From Anisus vortex (taxonomy: Eukaryota; Mollusca; Gastropoda; Planorbidae): a DNA stretch of 64,000 nt. A model generated the notes under the pieces. It saw only the letters and a program-made list of their open reading frames with translations, was not told the DNA's origin and made no database searches. The position numbers and the translations under genes were made by a program. The stretch lies in assembly GCA_949126835.1 (NCBI GenBank), contig OX421499.1, forward strand, positions 9,131,026 to 9,195,025, read 5' to 3'. Of the stretch, positions 46,390 through 57,190 are shown piece after piece. The stretch's first letter is position 1; each line of letters starts with the position of its first letter.

Positions 46390-46640
46390 CTGTTAGTGTG
46401 TTTGTGTATTTGTGTATGTGTTTGTGTATGTGTGTCTGTGTGTTTGTGTATTTGTGTATGTGTGTATGTGTATTTGTGTGTGTGTATTTGTGTATGTGTG
46501 TTTGTGTATGTGTGTTTGTGTATGTGTATTTGTGTATGTGTATTTGAGTATGTGTATTTGTGTATTTGTGTATGTATTTGTGTATGTGTGTTTGTGTATT
46601 TGTGTATGTGTTTGTGTATGTGTGTTTGTGTGTGTAATGA
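46390..46640. repeat. GT-rich repeat (TGTGTATTTG / TGTGTATG)
   Basis: About 250 bp of GTGTAT and GTGTTT words; frames on both strands are compositional. Confidence 0.9.
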
Positions 46641-46663
46641 CGGCGATTGTGAATGAAAAAGAG

Positions 46664-46900
46664 TGAATTTTTCTTCATTTCATCTAATACGATATCTCTT
46701 TTATTTCTTCCATTCTCTTCCTCCCTTTTCTCTGCCCCTCTTTCTTAAATTCTCCCACTCTCTGTCTCTTTCTTGCTCTCTCTCTATATATCTATGTCAT
46801 CCTTTCTCTTTATATTGCTTCTTTCTCCCTAACTCACCTGCTATCTTTGTATCCTTTCCCCCCTCTTTCTCTCACTCACCCCTTTTCCTAAATAAACTGG
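46664..46900. repeat. Pyrimidine-rich low complexity
   Basis: C/T-rich tract after the GT repeat. No gene. Confidence 0.6.
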
Positions 46901-46997
46901 GCTTTCCCGTGTTAAATGGAACAACAGAATGTCTTTCAACGGGGGAATGACCAAAATAGTGCGCCTAAAACTGACTAGACTTTCAAATGACTTGTTG

Positions 46998-47432
46998 CAT
47001 TCACACAGCCACCAATAGACTGTTACACAATAATCAACAGACTATTCCATAAACGTCTATTCACACATTAATCAATGGGCTAGTCACTAAACGACTATTC
47101 ACACATTAATCAATGGGCTACTCACTAAACGACTATTCAAACATTAATTAATGGGCTACTCACTAAACGACTATTCACACATTAATCAATGGGCTGCTCA
47201 CTAAACGTCTATTCACGGATCAACCATTGGGCTACTCATCAAAGGTCTATTTACACATCAACCATTGTGCTACTCACTAAACGTCTATTCACATATCAAC
47301 CATTGGCCTACAGACTAAACGTCTATTTACACATCAACCATTGGGCTACTCATCAAAGGTCTATTTACACATCAACCATTGGGCTACTCACTAAACGTCT
47401 ATTCATACAGCAATCAATAGGCTTCTTCATCA
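46998..47432. repeat. 38-bp minisatellite, about 11 diverged copies
   Basis: The unit is ACTATTCACACATTAATCAA + TGGGCTACTCACTAAACG with graded variants (CATCAACCATTG, GGTCTATTT). Older than the 37- and 13-bp arrays. Confidence 0.9.
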
Positions 47433-48009
47433 ACGCCTTAAAAAAAAACGCCAATAATGAAACAGTATTTAAAAAAAATGTTTTGCTACAGTCATGGGTT
47501 TAGTTCCCAACCATCTATTATTGTAGATTACCGCCCTTTGACAGGAAGTCATGCTGCCTCGACTTATCTGATCCTAATCAATCGAAGCGCAACAATGGAG
47601 ACAGGAAATGACTTTATATGCGCACAGACTCTGCGTTTTGAAAACTTTTGTATTCGAACTCTTTGGATGGAAAAGTCCATTAATGAAATTGCTAAGAGAT
47701 ATTTCTTTAAAAAAATATTTCGATTTTGCATGCATTCTTTGCTCTCTGAGTCTGTATTACGTCTGGACTAGTTTATTTTTAAGTTAAAAATAAATCAGAT
47801 AATACTGAAATCTCATAAGCGCTAAACATTTGAATGTTATTTTTGAAACATTTCTTTAAAATTTCTACATTACTATTGGGACTTATTTTAACCAATCAAT
47901 CGTGAAAAGGACTGCAGTAGGCCTATCTACAAAATATTGTTTTGTAAAATATATTGGATGTACATGTTCCCATAGTTTTAATACATACATTCATTATACC
48001 TTTATCGCT

Positions 48010-48200
48010 TTATGTTATTATTTAAGTTACGGACGCTCCTTCTATTCAAAGAGATAATTGCGTACCACGCTTATCCAGTGGTTCCAATGTAAGTCTTGCA
48101 TTTTGATATATGAGTTTTAAGTAGGTGTTTGGCGCTCCTGACTATCTCAGGAAACCCGTTCCACGACCGTTTAGCTCTATTTGAGAAAGAGATGACTTTT
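48010..48200 (-). mobile_element. LINE B, 3' end fragment
   Basis: Minus strand reads AKRSWNGFPEIVRSAKHLLK (protein end), then the 3' UTR ending GGAGCGTCCGTAAC. Confidence 0.75.
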
Positions 48201-50160
48201 CAAATGGAATACAAAAAGCCCATTTTTTTTCTATGACTTTCTGACTATATTGATAGATTAGTGTATTTCATTGTGAAAACCTTTCAAAATAAAACTGTCT
48301 ATACTGATTGTCTATTTCCAACATGAAATAGAATGAATTATCCCCATAAAAACCTCAGCGTCATGCTACCTACAAATTCACCGAGACATTTTTTTTTATG
48401 ATCTAAACCCGACATTCTCCATCTATGGACTTAAGAGCATGCGCAGTTTTTTTTCGTAAAGTAGGGTATAAAAGAAAAAACACACTATGAGTTTGTTTGA
48501 GGAAAGGTGATTTATTTCTTGTGATTTCTATCAATTAAAAATATTTGTACACAAACTATTTAATGACCTATACAATTTTTTCATTAAACATCCTTTTGTT
48601 ACAACAGTTTTATATAAATAATCATTATAAAATATCTCTGAGCAAGTGGCACCTAAATTTTTTAGATCGTAGTGGGCAGACTTTTGTAGCTTTAACCAAG
48701 TTTCTCTAGCTAACGGAGCTGGGGGAAGGGGATGTACGTTTTACCCCAAGTTGTAGGAAATAATTTTTTTTTCAAAGATTAAATAATGACTATGAAAATC
48801 ATGTGCATTGACTATTTCTTAAATTACCAGATTTTATTAAACAAAAACAGCAACAAATTTTTTTTTAAGGTGGCGAGAACCACTTAGAAACTGTGGATCG
48901 GTCCAAAATCATCCCACGAGCCATAGTTTGCTTACCCTTGCTCCGGACTAGACTGTAGCCTGGACTAAATAGAAATAGAACCTTGTACTACAGTTGTTGT
49001 TTTTTTTTTTACTGTTCTTTGACCAAAATAATAATAAGTCACTAAATTTCAATAATGTACATATAGGATTTTGAATTAAACATAATGATAACAAACATAA
49101 AAACATAACAATAACATAACACAAGAGCTTTTAAGACTTAAGACAAGGGCTGTAATATATTGTTGTTGTTTTTGTTTGTTTAACAGATAAGAAATAATAC
49201 GTTGTTATCAAACGAACTTAGATTCTAGATCTAAACGTTTCGAGCTCAAACAAAGGGAAGAAACTCAATGAAATTGTTTACGTTTATTTTTTTTTATTTT
49301 TTTTGCAAGTAGTCGCCCTTTTCAAAGATCATAATGAAAACTTTCGGTCCAAACATAAAGTCATGAAACAGTCAGATTTATTTCACATATGACGTGCAAA
49401 TAACGAACAATAAGAAAAAATGCTACGATCTTTAATGCTCGTTTACTCGGACACTCGGAAATTCCGACTAAGAAGTCTACCCACTTCCGAATGGGCGCAT
49501 TCTTTGAATTTTTTTTAAAAAACTGAAGCGTCATTAGAAACGTGGCACCTGTATTATTTAATTGAAAATAGACATTTGTTCTATCAATTTAATATTATGT
49601 ACAGTCAACTTTTTATATAGATCTATAAAAATAATTTCAATATAGAATAATTGTAATGAAGTTTAGAATAAAATAAAAACTTTTAAATGGCATTGTAGGC
49701 AGTGATCTATATATGAATGAAAAACAGTTATTTAAGAACTTTTCAGTTTTCAACGGTGAAGATTCACAAAATTGTCAGCTAGAATAGGTTCCACTTGGTG
49801 AATCGTTACCTAAAAAGGCTGAAGAGCTCCTGGGTTACGCGTTTTAACACATATATAGATCAGTGCTGACAAATTATTTTTTTTTAAATGCTCACATTCG
49901 GAAATGGGAAGATTTCATGTTCTGAATTTCCGAGTTTCCCAGTTGATAACTAGTAAAGAACGTAGCATAATAGAAAAAGTTTTCGGTAAAAATTTACCGG
50001 AAGTAAGAAGTGTTTATAATAGCAAAAAGAAAATCAGTTAAAACTGTTTTCAAAACATTTAGATCTATATAACAAATGTAGTTTTGAAAAATAAAGTTGA
50101 ACAAGTAAAATGTAGGACAAATAGTAAACTATCATGTAGGCCAACATATAATAATGTAGC
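48201..50160. other. Intergenic, AT-rich, no gene recognised
   Basis: Lies downstream of the aquaporin. Poly-T runs and AT-rich unique sequence; no conserved protein phrase in any frame. Confidence 0.5.
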
Positions 50161-50165
50161 TATAT

Positions 50166-50653
50166 AAAGGCCTACCGAAACGAAATGTTTGGTTTTGGTC
50201 GAAAACGAAACTATACCGAAAGTTATAAATTGGCTTTCGGCCGAAACCTATAGTTTCAATGCACCTTCGGCCGAAACCGAATGATAAACCGAAATTGTCA
50301 AAAGCAATATTTAAATGACTGCCTATTTTTGTGTTAAATTAAATAGTTTATGGGTACTCTATTTAGTTTAAGTAAACCATAGAACATGTAATATACAGTT
50401 GTTTATGCCCAAAAGGCAAATTTATTATATCTTATATAAAATTTTTGTATCTAAATTTTATGACATAATTTGTATAAAATGAGAACACAAATAAACTAAA
50501 TATTCGGCTGATAACTGAAAGTCAATATCAGTTTCGACCGAAACCGAAAGCTAACTTTTTGGCTTAAGCCATAACCGAAACTACACCGAAAGGATCCATT
50601 TGCCTACTTTCGGCGCCGAAACCGACACCGAAGCCGAATTTCGGTCGGCCTCT
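50166..50653. mobile_element. hAT-like MITE rich in CCGAAA
   Basis: Ends AAAGGCCTACCGAAACG and TTTCGGTCGGCCTCT are inverted repeats (AGGCC-ACCGAAA). Subterminal CGGCCGAAACC and CGGCGCCGAAACC blocks recur near both ends. About 488 bp, starting about 95 bp past the aquaporin stop codon. Confidence 0.65.
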
Positions 50654-50685
50654 AGTTCTAATACTACTGAAAATTGCTAATGTTT

Positions 50686-50767
50686 ACAAGCGTCATAACG
50701 TGACATTATCCCGGTTGATCAATGGAACAAGCGTCATATCTTGGCATTATCCCAGTTGATCTAGGGA
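50686..50767. repeat. 41-bp tandem duplication covering the aquaporin stop codon
   Basis: The copy at 50727-50767 includes the last codons LDQLG and TAA; the copy at 50686-50726 in the 3' UTR repeats GATCAACCGGGATAATG...ATGACGCTTGT. Confidence 0.85.
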
Positions 50768-51118
50768 CATGCGCCTCACGTCACGGAAACGAATGACGTC
50801 GGCAACGCCGTGGCCTCCATCCGCCCGCGACAGGTCGCTGTCGTAAGAGGACATCTCCTGGAGGACATCTCCGGGCCGGGATTCCATCAGGTCCAGTTGC
50901 GCCGACGTCTGCTCCTGATCGGCCCTTGTCCTCGGGCCTGGGCCCTCCACGTCTATGGTGTAGTCGAGGAATCCTCGTTTCCCGCTGCCCCGCCTGAGCT
51001 TCTGAGAGGCGGGTGTCTGCTGTCTCTTCTCTTCTGCTTCCGGCGTCCTTTCTGAAAGGAACTTCTTGTACAGGAGAGCGGCGAACAAGCCTCCGACAAA
51101 TGGCGCCGTCCAGTAGAG
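50747..51118 (-). CDS. Aquaporin coding exon 5 (residues 213-335, TM6 and tail)
   Basis: 372 nt including the TAA stop. It starts [10 protein letters not shown] after the acceptor AATATAG. TM6 is followed by a charged tail of about 103 residues with the block [16 protein letters not shown] and the C-terminus RRMSLDQLG. The exon is clearly richer in G+C than its flanks. Confidence 0.92.
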   Translation of the reverse strand, partial: LYWTAPFVGGLFAALLYKKFLSERTPEAEEKRQQTPASQKLRRGSGKRGFLDYTIDVEGPGPRTRADQEQTSAQLDLMESRPGDVLQEMSSYDSDLSRADGGHGVADVIRFRDVRRMSLDQLG

Positions 51119-54100
51119 CTATATTATTAAACAAACAGAAGTACAACAACAAAAAATATATTTGTATAAAGTTTAATTACTTGACTAATGGAAATAAAAT
51201 CAAAATCTAAAGAGATACTTCGAAATCAAAATGTATTGCGTTACTCAATAGTTGTGGGGATGATTGTGTCAAAGGTTAAAGGTTATAGGACGCTTTACTC
51301 GAATGGTATTTGTAACACGAGGCTTGTTTTATAAGAATGGAATCCTCCATTGCTTTGTGTTGCACCAAATGTAAAAGACCCTTTCTCTTAATTCAAACCC
51401 CGCCTGTTATCCCCTTCAGGGGGGGGGGGGTACCCTGCCGGTCCCAAGTACGGGTCCTTCCATGTAGGAAGGTTGGGTGTAGGGCTAGCAACCCCACCCT
51501 ATTAAAAAAATATTCCTGCTACAGAAACAAGGAATGAAAGGTAATAAGTCAAAGAAAAGTTGCGTCCCCAATTGCATAATTTCCAAACCTGTGTGTGATA
51601 TAATAATAGCCTACTAGTAGGTCTATATTGTTACGTCTAGCTGTCTAGGGTGGGCAGTTTATCTCAATGACTTTTTGATACCCTTAGAGAATCTTTATGT
51701 CTCGCCCAAACTTTCATCCAAGTAATTAAGAAATGACGCCAGCAATAATTACTAGCAACTTTTAATTCAACATAACACATGACATTGAAGCTCAACGCAA
51801 CTCAATAATAATAACACGAACAAAAGCAGATTTAAAACACAGCCTGACCAGTCTCTCAATACATTCTACTCTCTACTCCAACTACTACTATCTAACTACA
51901 CACCCCATGGTTCTGAACCCCACCCCAGTGCTCACTCATGCCAAACGGACAATGGGTCACTCATGGTCACCAAAAGAATGTGACCATCAGTTACAAAGGA
52001 AGGTAATCACAACTTTACAAAAAGGGACTTAATTAATTACAACCTCATACATCACAATAAGATTGATTTTATATATATATTATATATATATATGACCTAT
52101 ATGTTTATTTCAATACTCACCCAGTGGTCTTTCCATGTTCCTGACCACAACGCCGGACCAAAACTTCTGGCCGGATTCATGCTCCCTCCAGTCAGATTGC
52201 CCTGATAAATACATGATAAGTTAGTCATATAGTCATATTACATGACATGTCAGTCATAATACAATACATATCTGTTAAAATACATAAAAGGTCAGTCATA
52301 TGTAGTTGGAATATTGGACAAGTCAGAATACATGTCTAGTTAGATTATATGAATTCAATCAAAAGATTATATCTTAAAAAGCATAATCGTTTTTGGAATG
52401 AAAATCAAAGTTATATTAGTGTTAAAAAGTCTTCCACATTAAAAAAAAAAGAATAGCAAATACATTTTTTATAGCTAGTAACAGTATATGCCCACATTGA
52501 AATAAGTTTCAGTGGCGAATACTTAATAATTTTTTAATAGCGGGTCTAACATTACTCACGCTCCAGGCAATGTTGGCAGTGACACAAAAACCAATGCTGA
52601 TGGCGATGAGTCCACTGTGGTTGGTCCTGAGGCGGTCACTGCTGGCGTAAACAGTCAGGACTAACAGAAACGTGGTGACCGTCTCAACCAAGAAACCCTG
52701 CAAGGACACAAATGAAATAGTTGCATGCATTTAAACAAACACCGGAGTTAACGATTTGGGGCAACAGTGAGTGACTGAGTGGATGTCTTGTTGTCAAATG
52801 TACACCATTCACGCATATACTGTACATAATGCATAGACAGAATAGCGTACACCATGCATATACTGTACAGAATACATTAATATACCGTACAGCATACACG
52901 CATAATATATCATACAACATACACATATATCCGTACAGCAACATACACGCATTTACCGACAGCATATACGCCAAAAACCTTACAGCATAGCCTACACGCC
53001 AAAAACCTTACAACATACAGGACAAAAACCGTACAGAATACTCGCATAAACCGTACAGAATACACAAATAAACCGTACAGAATACACGCATAAACCGTAC
53101 AGAATACACGACAAAAACCGTACAGAATACACGCATAAACCGTACAGAATATACGCATAAACCGTACAGAATACACGCATAAACCGTACAGAATACACGC
53201 ATAAACCGTACAGAATACACGCATAAACCGTACAGAATACACGCATAAACCGTACAACATTTACTGTACTGTTAATGAAAGAGACAGAGAAGACGACAGG
53301 GATGATATTTCAGAAGATAACAACCATTAGCTCATAAACACCTGCAATTAAAACATCCCAACAAATAGAACCTCGCTCGGTTCTCGAGGAAGGGGGAGTG
53401 TTACATAACCCGTAAATAGGAGGCAATAATCATAGAAGCACAGAAGGATCGTGTGTAACAAGTAACAAAAAAACACATAACAATGACAACATATTTGTTA
53501 GAATCTTCGTCCCTATTGGTTGTTTGAAACGTATGTAGGCCCTATACATAATATACAGCTGTGTGGATGTTTTATAGTTTATTGGTTGGTTTATGCAGTG
53601 ATTGTACAAATAGTAAAAGCTTAGATCAGGGGTCGGCAACTTATGGATCGCTTTACCGACCTGGTACGCAGAACGATTTTTAATTTAAGTCCAATTTACA
53701 AGAAAAGAGCAGTATGACTTTTAGGCTGTTTCCGCACGCTGAATGAATTAGAAATCCTACTTTGGCAGACTATTATCAAAAGGTTGCCGACACTGGCTTT
53801 GACCTTAACCTGTAAAAAAAAAGTACCCTTAGGACAATTTGGTCTTTAGGGCCGGTTAAGCCGCGTTCGTCAGTTTCTGTGGTTAATGCATACTAGGAGA
53901 TTGTGTGGCAAGCACAATGCTTAGTCGCCTTTGTTTTACCGCAACTTATGTCTGGTACCCAGGATTCGAACCCAGAACCTTCGGTGCGCCAGCCGAACGC
54001 GATACCGTTCGGCCAAATATCCCGTAAGACCATTGTCTGTGAAAACATTTTGAAAAAAAAAAGGGGGGGGGGGAGACTACTGGAAAGTTTTTACAATATA

Positions 54101-55705
54101 AAATAAACGTAGTCTAGTAATCACAGAATAAAAATGATGACATTCTGGTGTAGCCTATAAGCCAGGCTCCAGATGACCCTCGGTGAAACTTTCTCACTGA
54201 AGTTACGAGAACATATTGGATAAATACATTTGAATAATATAAAGGTGAAACTTTCTCACTGAAGTTACGAGAAAATATTGGATAAATACATTTGAATAAT
54301 ATAAAGGTGAAACTTTCTCACTGAAGTTACGAGAACATATTGGATAAGTACATTTTGAATAGTATAAGGTATATGGTATAAGGTATAAGGTATAAGGTAT
54401 AAGGTATAAGGTATAAGGTATAAGGTATAAGGTATAAGGTATAAGGTATAAGGTATAAGGTATAAGGTATAAGGTATACGGTATACGGTATAAGGTATAA
54501 GGTATAAGGTATAAGGTATAAGGTATAAGGTATAAGGTATAAGGTGTAAGGTATACGGTATACGGTATACGGTATAAGGTATAAGGTATACGGTATAAGG
54601 TATAAGGTATAAGGTATAAGGTATAAGGTATAAGGTTTAAGGTATAGGGTATAAGGTATAAGGTATAAGGTGTTCGTTTCTTTTTGTAATAATTGTATTT
54701 GTTTGTCACCTGCCAAGTCTCAAGTCCAACGGTCAGTGTTGTACTTCCGCCGTTGCCCCTCCAGGCAACCGGAACAATCAGCCAGATAAATCCGGAACCA
54801 AGGACGCCACCAAGTAGCTGACACATGATGTAGATGAGACACTGCGGACACACAGACACACATACATAGGACACATCGTTAGGCTAAGATCTTAGGGACA
54901 CATTAGAGTTAGGCATTAGCATTATTAAGATTTAACCCTTTGTCACCTACAAATAACACAATAATCAAAATGAATTTAACAAATGCGAGGTTAATGATAT
55001 ACAAAGCCTACATTGTTGATGATTTTAAAATATTTGGAATGTGCGTTCATGTGAGTTCAATAGGGATTTAACAATGAGCACCAAAAAGTGTAAATGAAAA
55101 AGAAATCAGTTAAAAAGTTATCTGTGTCTTGTGTGAAGAGGGATGTGTCTAAATATTTGAAAGAATGTGTTGCCAAGTGCTTGACAACTATGTACAAAGT
55201 TTCAGATCGATCGGATGAATAAGTTACCTATCAGAGCTAGGTGCACATAGAATCATCCTCCAGGGCCTAAAATAAACTGTCATTTAATCTGTATTTGTAA
55301 ATACCCAAACCTTTGATACCTTGGATATATCCATATTCTAAACACCCACACATTTGGTTTACCTTGAACTTCCCTATATTCTAAACACGTTCTAAACACC
55401 CCTACAATGTGTTTGTTTACCTTAGATATTCCCATGTTCCCTGTCACCAGGAAGCTGACGGTCACCACTGGATTGACATGGGCGCCACTGATGTCCCCGA
55501 ACGTCCAGATAGCCAGCGTCAGAGCCAGGCCGAAGGAGAAGGCTATGGCCATCAGCGGGGCGCCGTCGGGAGGGTTGAGCGTGGCCACAGCACCGCAGCC
55601 AATCATCAAGAGCGTTGAGGTCCCCAGGACTTCGGCCACGGCCGCCTTCAGGCAGTGGAACTGCTTCACCTCGTCCGTGCCAAAAAAGAAACCGAGGCGC
55701 TCCAT
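50747..55705 (-). CDS. Aquaporin (MIP family water/solute channel), complete five-exon gene
   Basis: Coding exons on the minus strand are 55705-55421, 54841-54710, 52697-52560, 52201-52121 and 51118-50747. All introns are phase 0 with GT..AG ends, giving 1008 nt and 335 residues. Six membrane segments lie near residues 19-41, 51-69, 96-118, 140-156, 167-184 and 214-231. The first pore motif is NPV (78-80, in [10 protein letters not shown]) instead of NPA; the second is canonical NPAR (194-197, in [10 protein letters not shown]). Aligning on the two Asn residues puts F58, I182, G191 and R197 at the aromatic/arginine filter; the usual water-channel His is Ile, as in AQP8. The 81-bp fourth exon has the same borders as the 81-bp third exon of vertebrate classical aquaporins, as I recall them. 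The tail (233-335) is unusually long and carries RRGS (254-257) and RRMS (327-330). The start Met follows an in-frame TAG directly. Family call is firm; subfamily and substrate are not. Confidence 0.93.
51119..52120 (-). other. Aquaporin intron 4
   Basis: About 1.0 kb. Contains a repeat-like phrase at 51427-51505 (GCCGGTCCCAAGTACGGGTC, then GTAGGGCTAGCAACCCCACC) familiar from dispersed invertebrate elements, and a (TA)n run at 52071-52092. Confidence 0.6.
52121..52201 (-). CDS. Aquaporin coding exon 4 (residues 186-212, second NPA)
   Basis: 81 nt encoding [12 protein letters not shown] through KDHW. The acceptor is TATCAG|GGC and the donor TGG|GTGAGT. Its length and both borders match the conserved 81-bp exon of vertebrate aquaporins. 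It is too short to appear as an open frame and was found from the motif and splice sites. Confidence 0.93.
52560..52697 (-). CDS. Aquaporin coding exon 3 (residues 140-185)
   Basis: 138 nt encoding TM4 ([14 protein letters not shown]) and TM5 ([14 protein letters not shown]). The acceptor is TTGCAG|GGT and the donor AGC|GTGAGT. Ile182 sits where AQP1-type channels have the filter histidine. Confidence 0.93.
52800..53258. repeat. 22-bp minisatellite inside aquaporin intron 2
   Basis: CCGTACAGAATACACGCATAAA, about eleven good copies at 53025-53258, increasingly degenerate towards 52800. Frames of up to 116 codons on the minus strand are artefacts. Confidence 0.92.
53627..53795 (+). mobile_element. 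hAT MITE (CAGGGGTCGGCAAC family) in intron 2
   Basis: Begins CAGGGGTCGGCAACTTATGG and ends AAAAGGTTGCCGACACTG; the interior GCTGAATGAATTAGAAATCC + TACTTTGGCA is the same as at 131-334. Flanks GCTTAGAT / GCTTTGAC match at 6/8. Confidence 0.8.
53818..54022 (-). mobile_element. tRNA-derived SINE, internally deleted, in intron 2
   Basis: Minus strand: GGGATATTTGGCCGAACGG (A box), GGGTTCGAATCC (B box), a jump to GGTACC and the body, end GGGTACTT. Immediately next to the hAT MITE. Confidence 0.8.
54183..54366. repeat. 62-bp tandem triplicate in intron 2
   Basis: GTGAAACTTTCTCACTGAAG + TTACGAGAACATATTGGATA ... repeated three times with few changes. Confidence 0.92.
54362..54672. repeat. 7-bp array (TATAAGG), about 44 copies, in intron 2
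   Basis: GGTATAA units with GGTATAC variants. It starts within 40 bp of the donor of exon 2. Confidence 0.95.
54710..54841 (-). CDS. Aquaporin coding exon 2 (residues 96-139)
   Basis: 132 nt encoding TM3 (from [12 protein letters not shown]) and the extracellular loop, ending GLETWQ. The acceptor is CCGCAG|TGT and the donor CAG|GTGACA. Reading through the donor runs into the 7-bp TATAAGG array of intron 2, which explains the longer artefactual open frame there. Confidence 0.92.
54842..55420 (-). other. Aquaporin intron 1
   Basis: 579 bp, GT..AG, unique AT-rich sequence; two AACACCC..CAAAC..TTTACCTTGA-like phrases near 55335-55425 look like a short local duplication next to the donor. Confidence 0.7.
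55421..55705 (-). CDS. Aquaporin coding exon 1 (residues 1-95)
   Basis: 285 nt, from MERLGFFFG to NMGISK. It contains TM1, TM2 and loop B with the variant NPV motif. The donor is AAG|GTAAAC on the minus strand. The codon just before the ATG is TAG, so the reading frame cannot extend upstream without splicing; CATAG|ATG could also be an acceptor. Open frames on the plus strand across this exon are antisense shadows. Confidence 0.93.
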
Positions 55706-55709
55706 CTAT

Positions 55710-55880
55710 GTTGAGCTTTGCGGCGAGCGAAAAACTACTCGGAGATAACAAAAGTCAAGATGTTAAACTTGTTTCCAGAAATTCGCTTGATTTGGAGCTT
55801 GCAGCGAGCGAAAAAGTAATCGCAGAACAGAAAATTGAAGATGTTTTATTTTTTTTCCAGAAATTAGCTTTGAGTTGCTG
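55710..55880 (-). promoter_or_regulatory. 5' flank/5' UTR of aquaporin with a diverged tandem duplication
   Basis: Two direct copies of about 78-85 bp, roughly 55710-55792 and 55794-55880, share GAGCTT-GC-GCGAGCGAAAAA, AAGATGTT and TTCCAGAAATT-GCTT. They lie immediately upstream of the start codon, so they are 5' UTR or proximal promoter. No TATA box is obvious. Confidence 0.6.
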
Positions 55881-56670
55881 AAAGTATTTCTTTATTTTAC
55901 TATGTAGAGTAAAATTTTTACTAATATAATTGATTGTGTAAATTTTATTTACAATATGATATTATGATATCAATGTGATATATATTATGATAATATTTAT
56001 TTAAATTTTGTTGACATCGAAACCGTAGTCGTCTAAATAATATTAAAATACAAAGTATCTTTGCAAAGATTTGGCTTGGGTTAATAAAGATAGTGTAAAA
56101 GTGTCCACTGCATACAATGGGATAATGTGGCCAGCACAATGCTCAACCGATTTACATGTGTCGTGTAAACTATCGAAAATGTCTAAAGAGCACTACACAG
56201 TGAGACCACCTTGCACAAAACTTTCTAAAATGTAGAACGTCTTAAAGATTGTTGTTTTTTTTTTATTGTATAAAAAAAATATTGAATGTACTTACTATAG
56301 AGAATATTTTGTTCCTAACAGTAATACACAACACTTAAAAACTTTAGTCATACACTGTTGTATAAATACAAGAAAATACAGTAATTACAAACGTCAGACA
56401 ATGCACAAGTAAAATAAAAAAAACAACTTTTCAATGTTCACTAAGGTTAGTGTATTGCGGTGTAAAGATTACAGTAAAACTCAACATTATTGCAACCTTT
56501 ACTTAAATATGTTTCATTTGGGGTTTTTGTTTTTTTTCTCGCAAATATATATATATATGTATTTATGTGGGCATCACCATAGGTGGACCAGCGCTTCCCA
56601 CATTGTTTGTTCTCGTTACACCGTTATTTGAAGACTTTTTATTGTGTGAACCTTTTCGCCTAAACTTTCA
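55881..56670. other. Intergenic upstream of aquaporin
   Basis: AT-rich. A short SINE body fragment (GGGATAATGTGGCCAGCACA) lies at 56120-56139. No gene. Confidence 0.5.
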
Positions 56671-56674
56671 TATT

Positions 56675-56915
56675 TATTGTAGTTCACAAACTTTCATTCT
56701 AAACTATTTTTTAATTCACTGTATTTTGTAGTTTATAAAATTTCATTCAAAATTATATTTAGATCACTGCATCTTGTAGTTCACAAACTTTCTTTAAAAA
56801 TTATATTTAGATCACTGCATCTTGTAGTTCACAAACTTTCTTTAAAAATTATATTTAGATCACTGTATCTTGTAGTTCACAAACTTTCATTCTAAACTAT
56901 ATTTAGATTAAATTT
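56675..56915. repeat. 48-bp tandem repeat, about 5 copies
   Basis: TTGTAGTTCACAAACTTTCT + TTAAAAATTATATTTAGATC + ACTGCATC; two central copies identical, outer ones diverged. Confidence 0.9.
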
Positions 56916-57027
56916 GTTTTTGTGACTCGTCTATTTTTTATACGTCCACCTGGTGACCCAACACTAAAATGAAAAACTTCTATTCTAACTTATTAGTAAC
57001 AGATATAATAGTAAAGTAAAAAGAAAG

Positions 57028-57190
57028 ATATTCACCAGATATTGTGGCCACCGCATAACATGGGAATCTATAGCCAGTACAATGCCAAACCACGTTTACT
57101 TTACCCCAACGTAAATTACGTACCCATGAGACCTGGTTAGACTCAGGGTCACTCTCCATACCCGGGAATAAATCCTAGCCTTCACCAGGA
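57028..57190 (-). mobile_element. tRNA-derived SINE, lacks tRNA head
   Basis: TGTGGCCACCGCATAACATG, CAGTACAATGCCAAACCACG and CCCGGGAATAAATCCTAGCC match the SINE body; it stops at CACCAGGA before the B box. Confidence 0.75.

Noticed and set aside
46390..46656. Cys/Val-rich frames
   Set aside because: Composition of the GT repeat.
55407..55748. 113-codon plus frame over aquaporin exon 1
   Set aside because: Antisense shadow of a clear exon.
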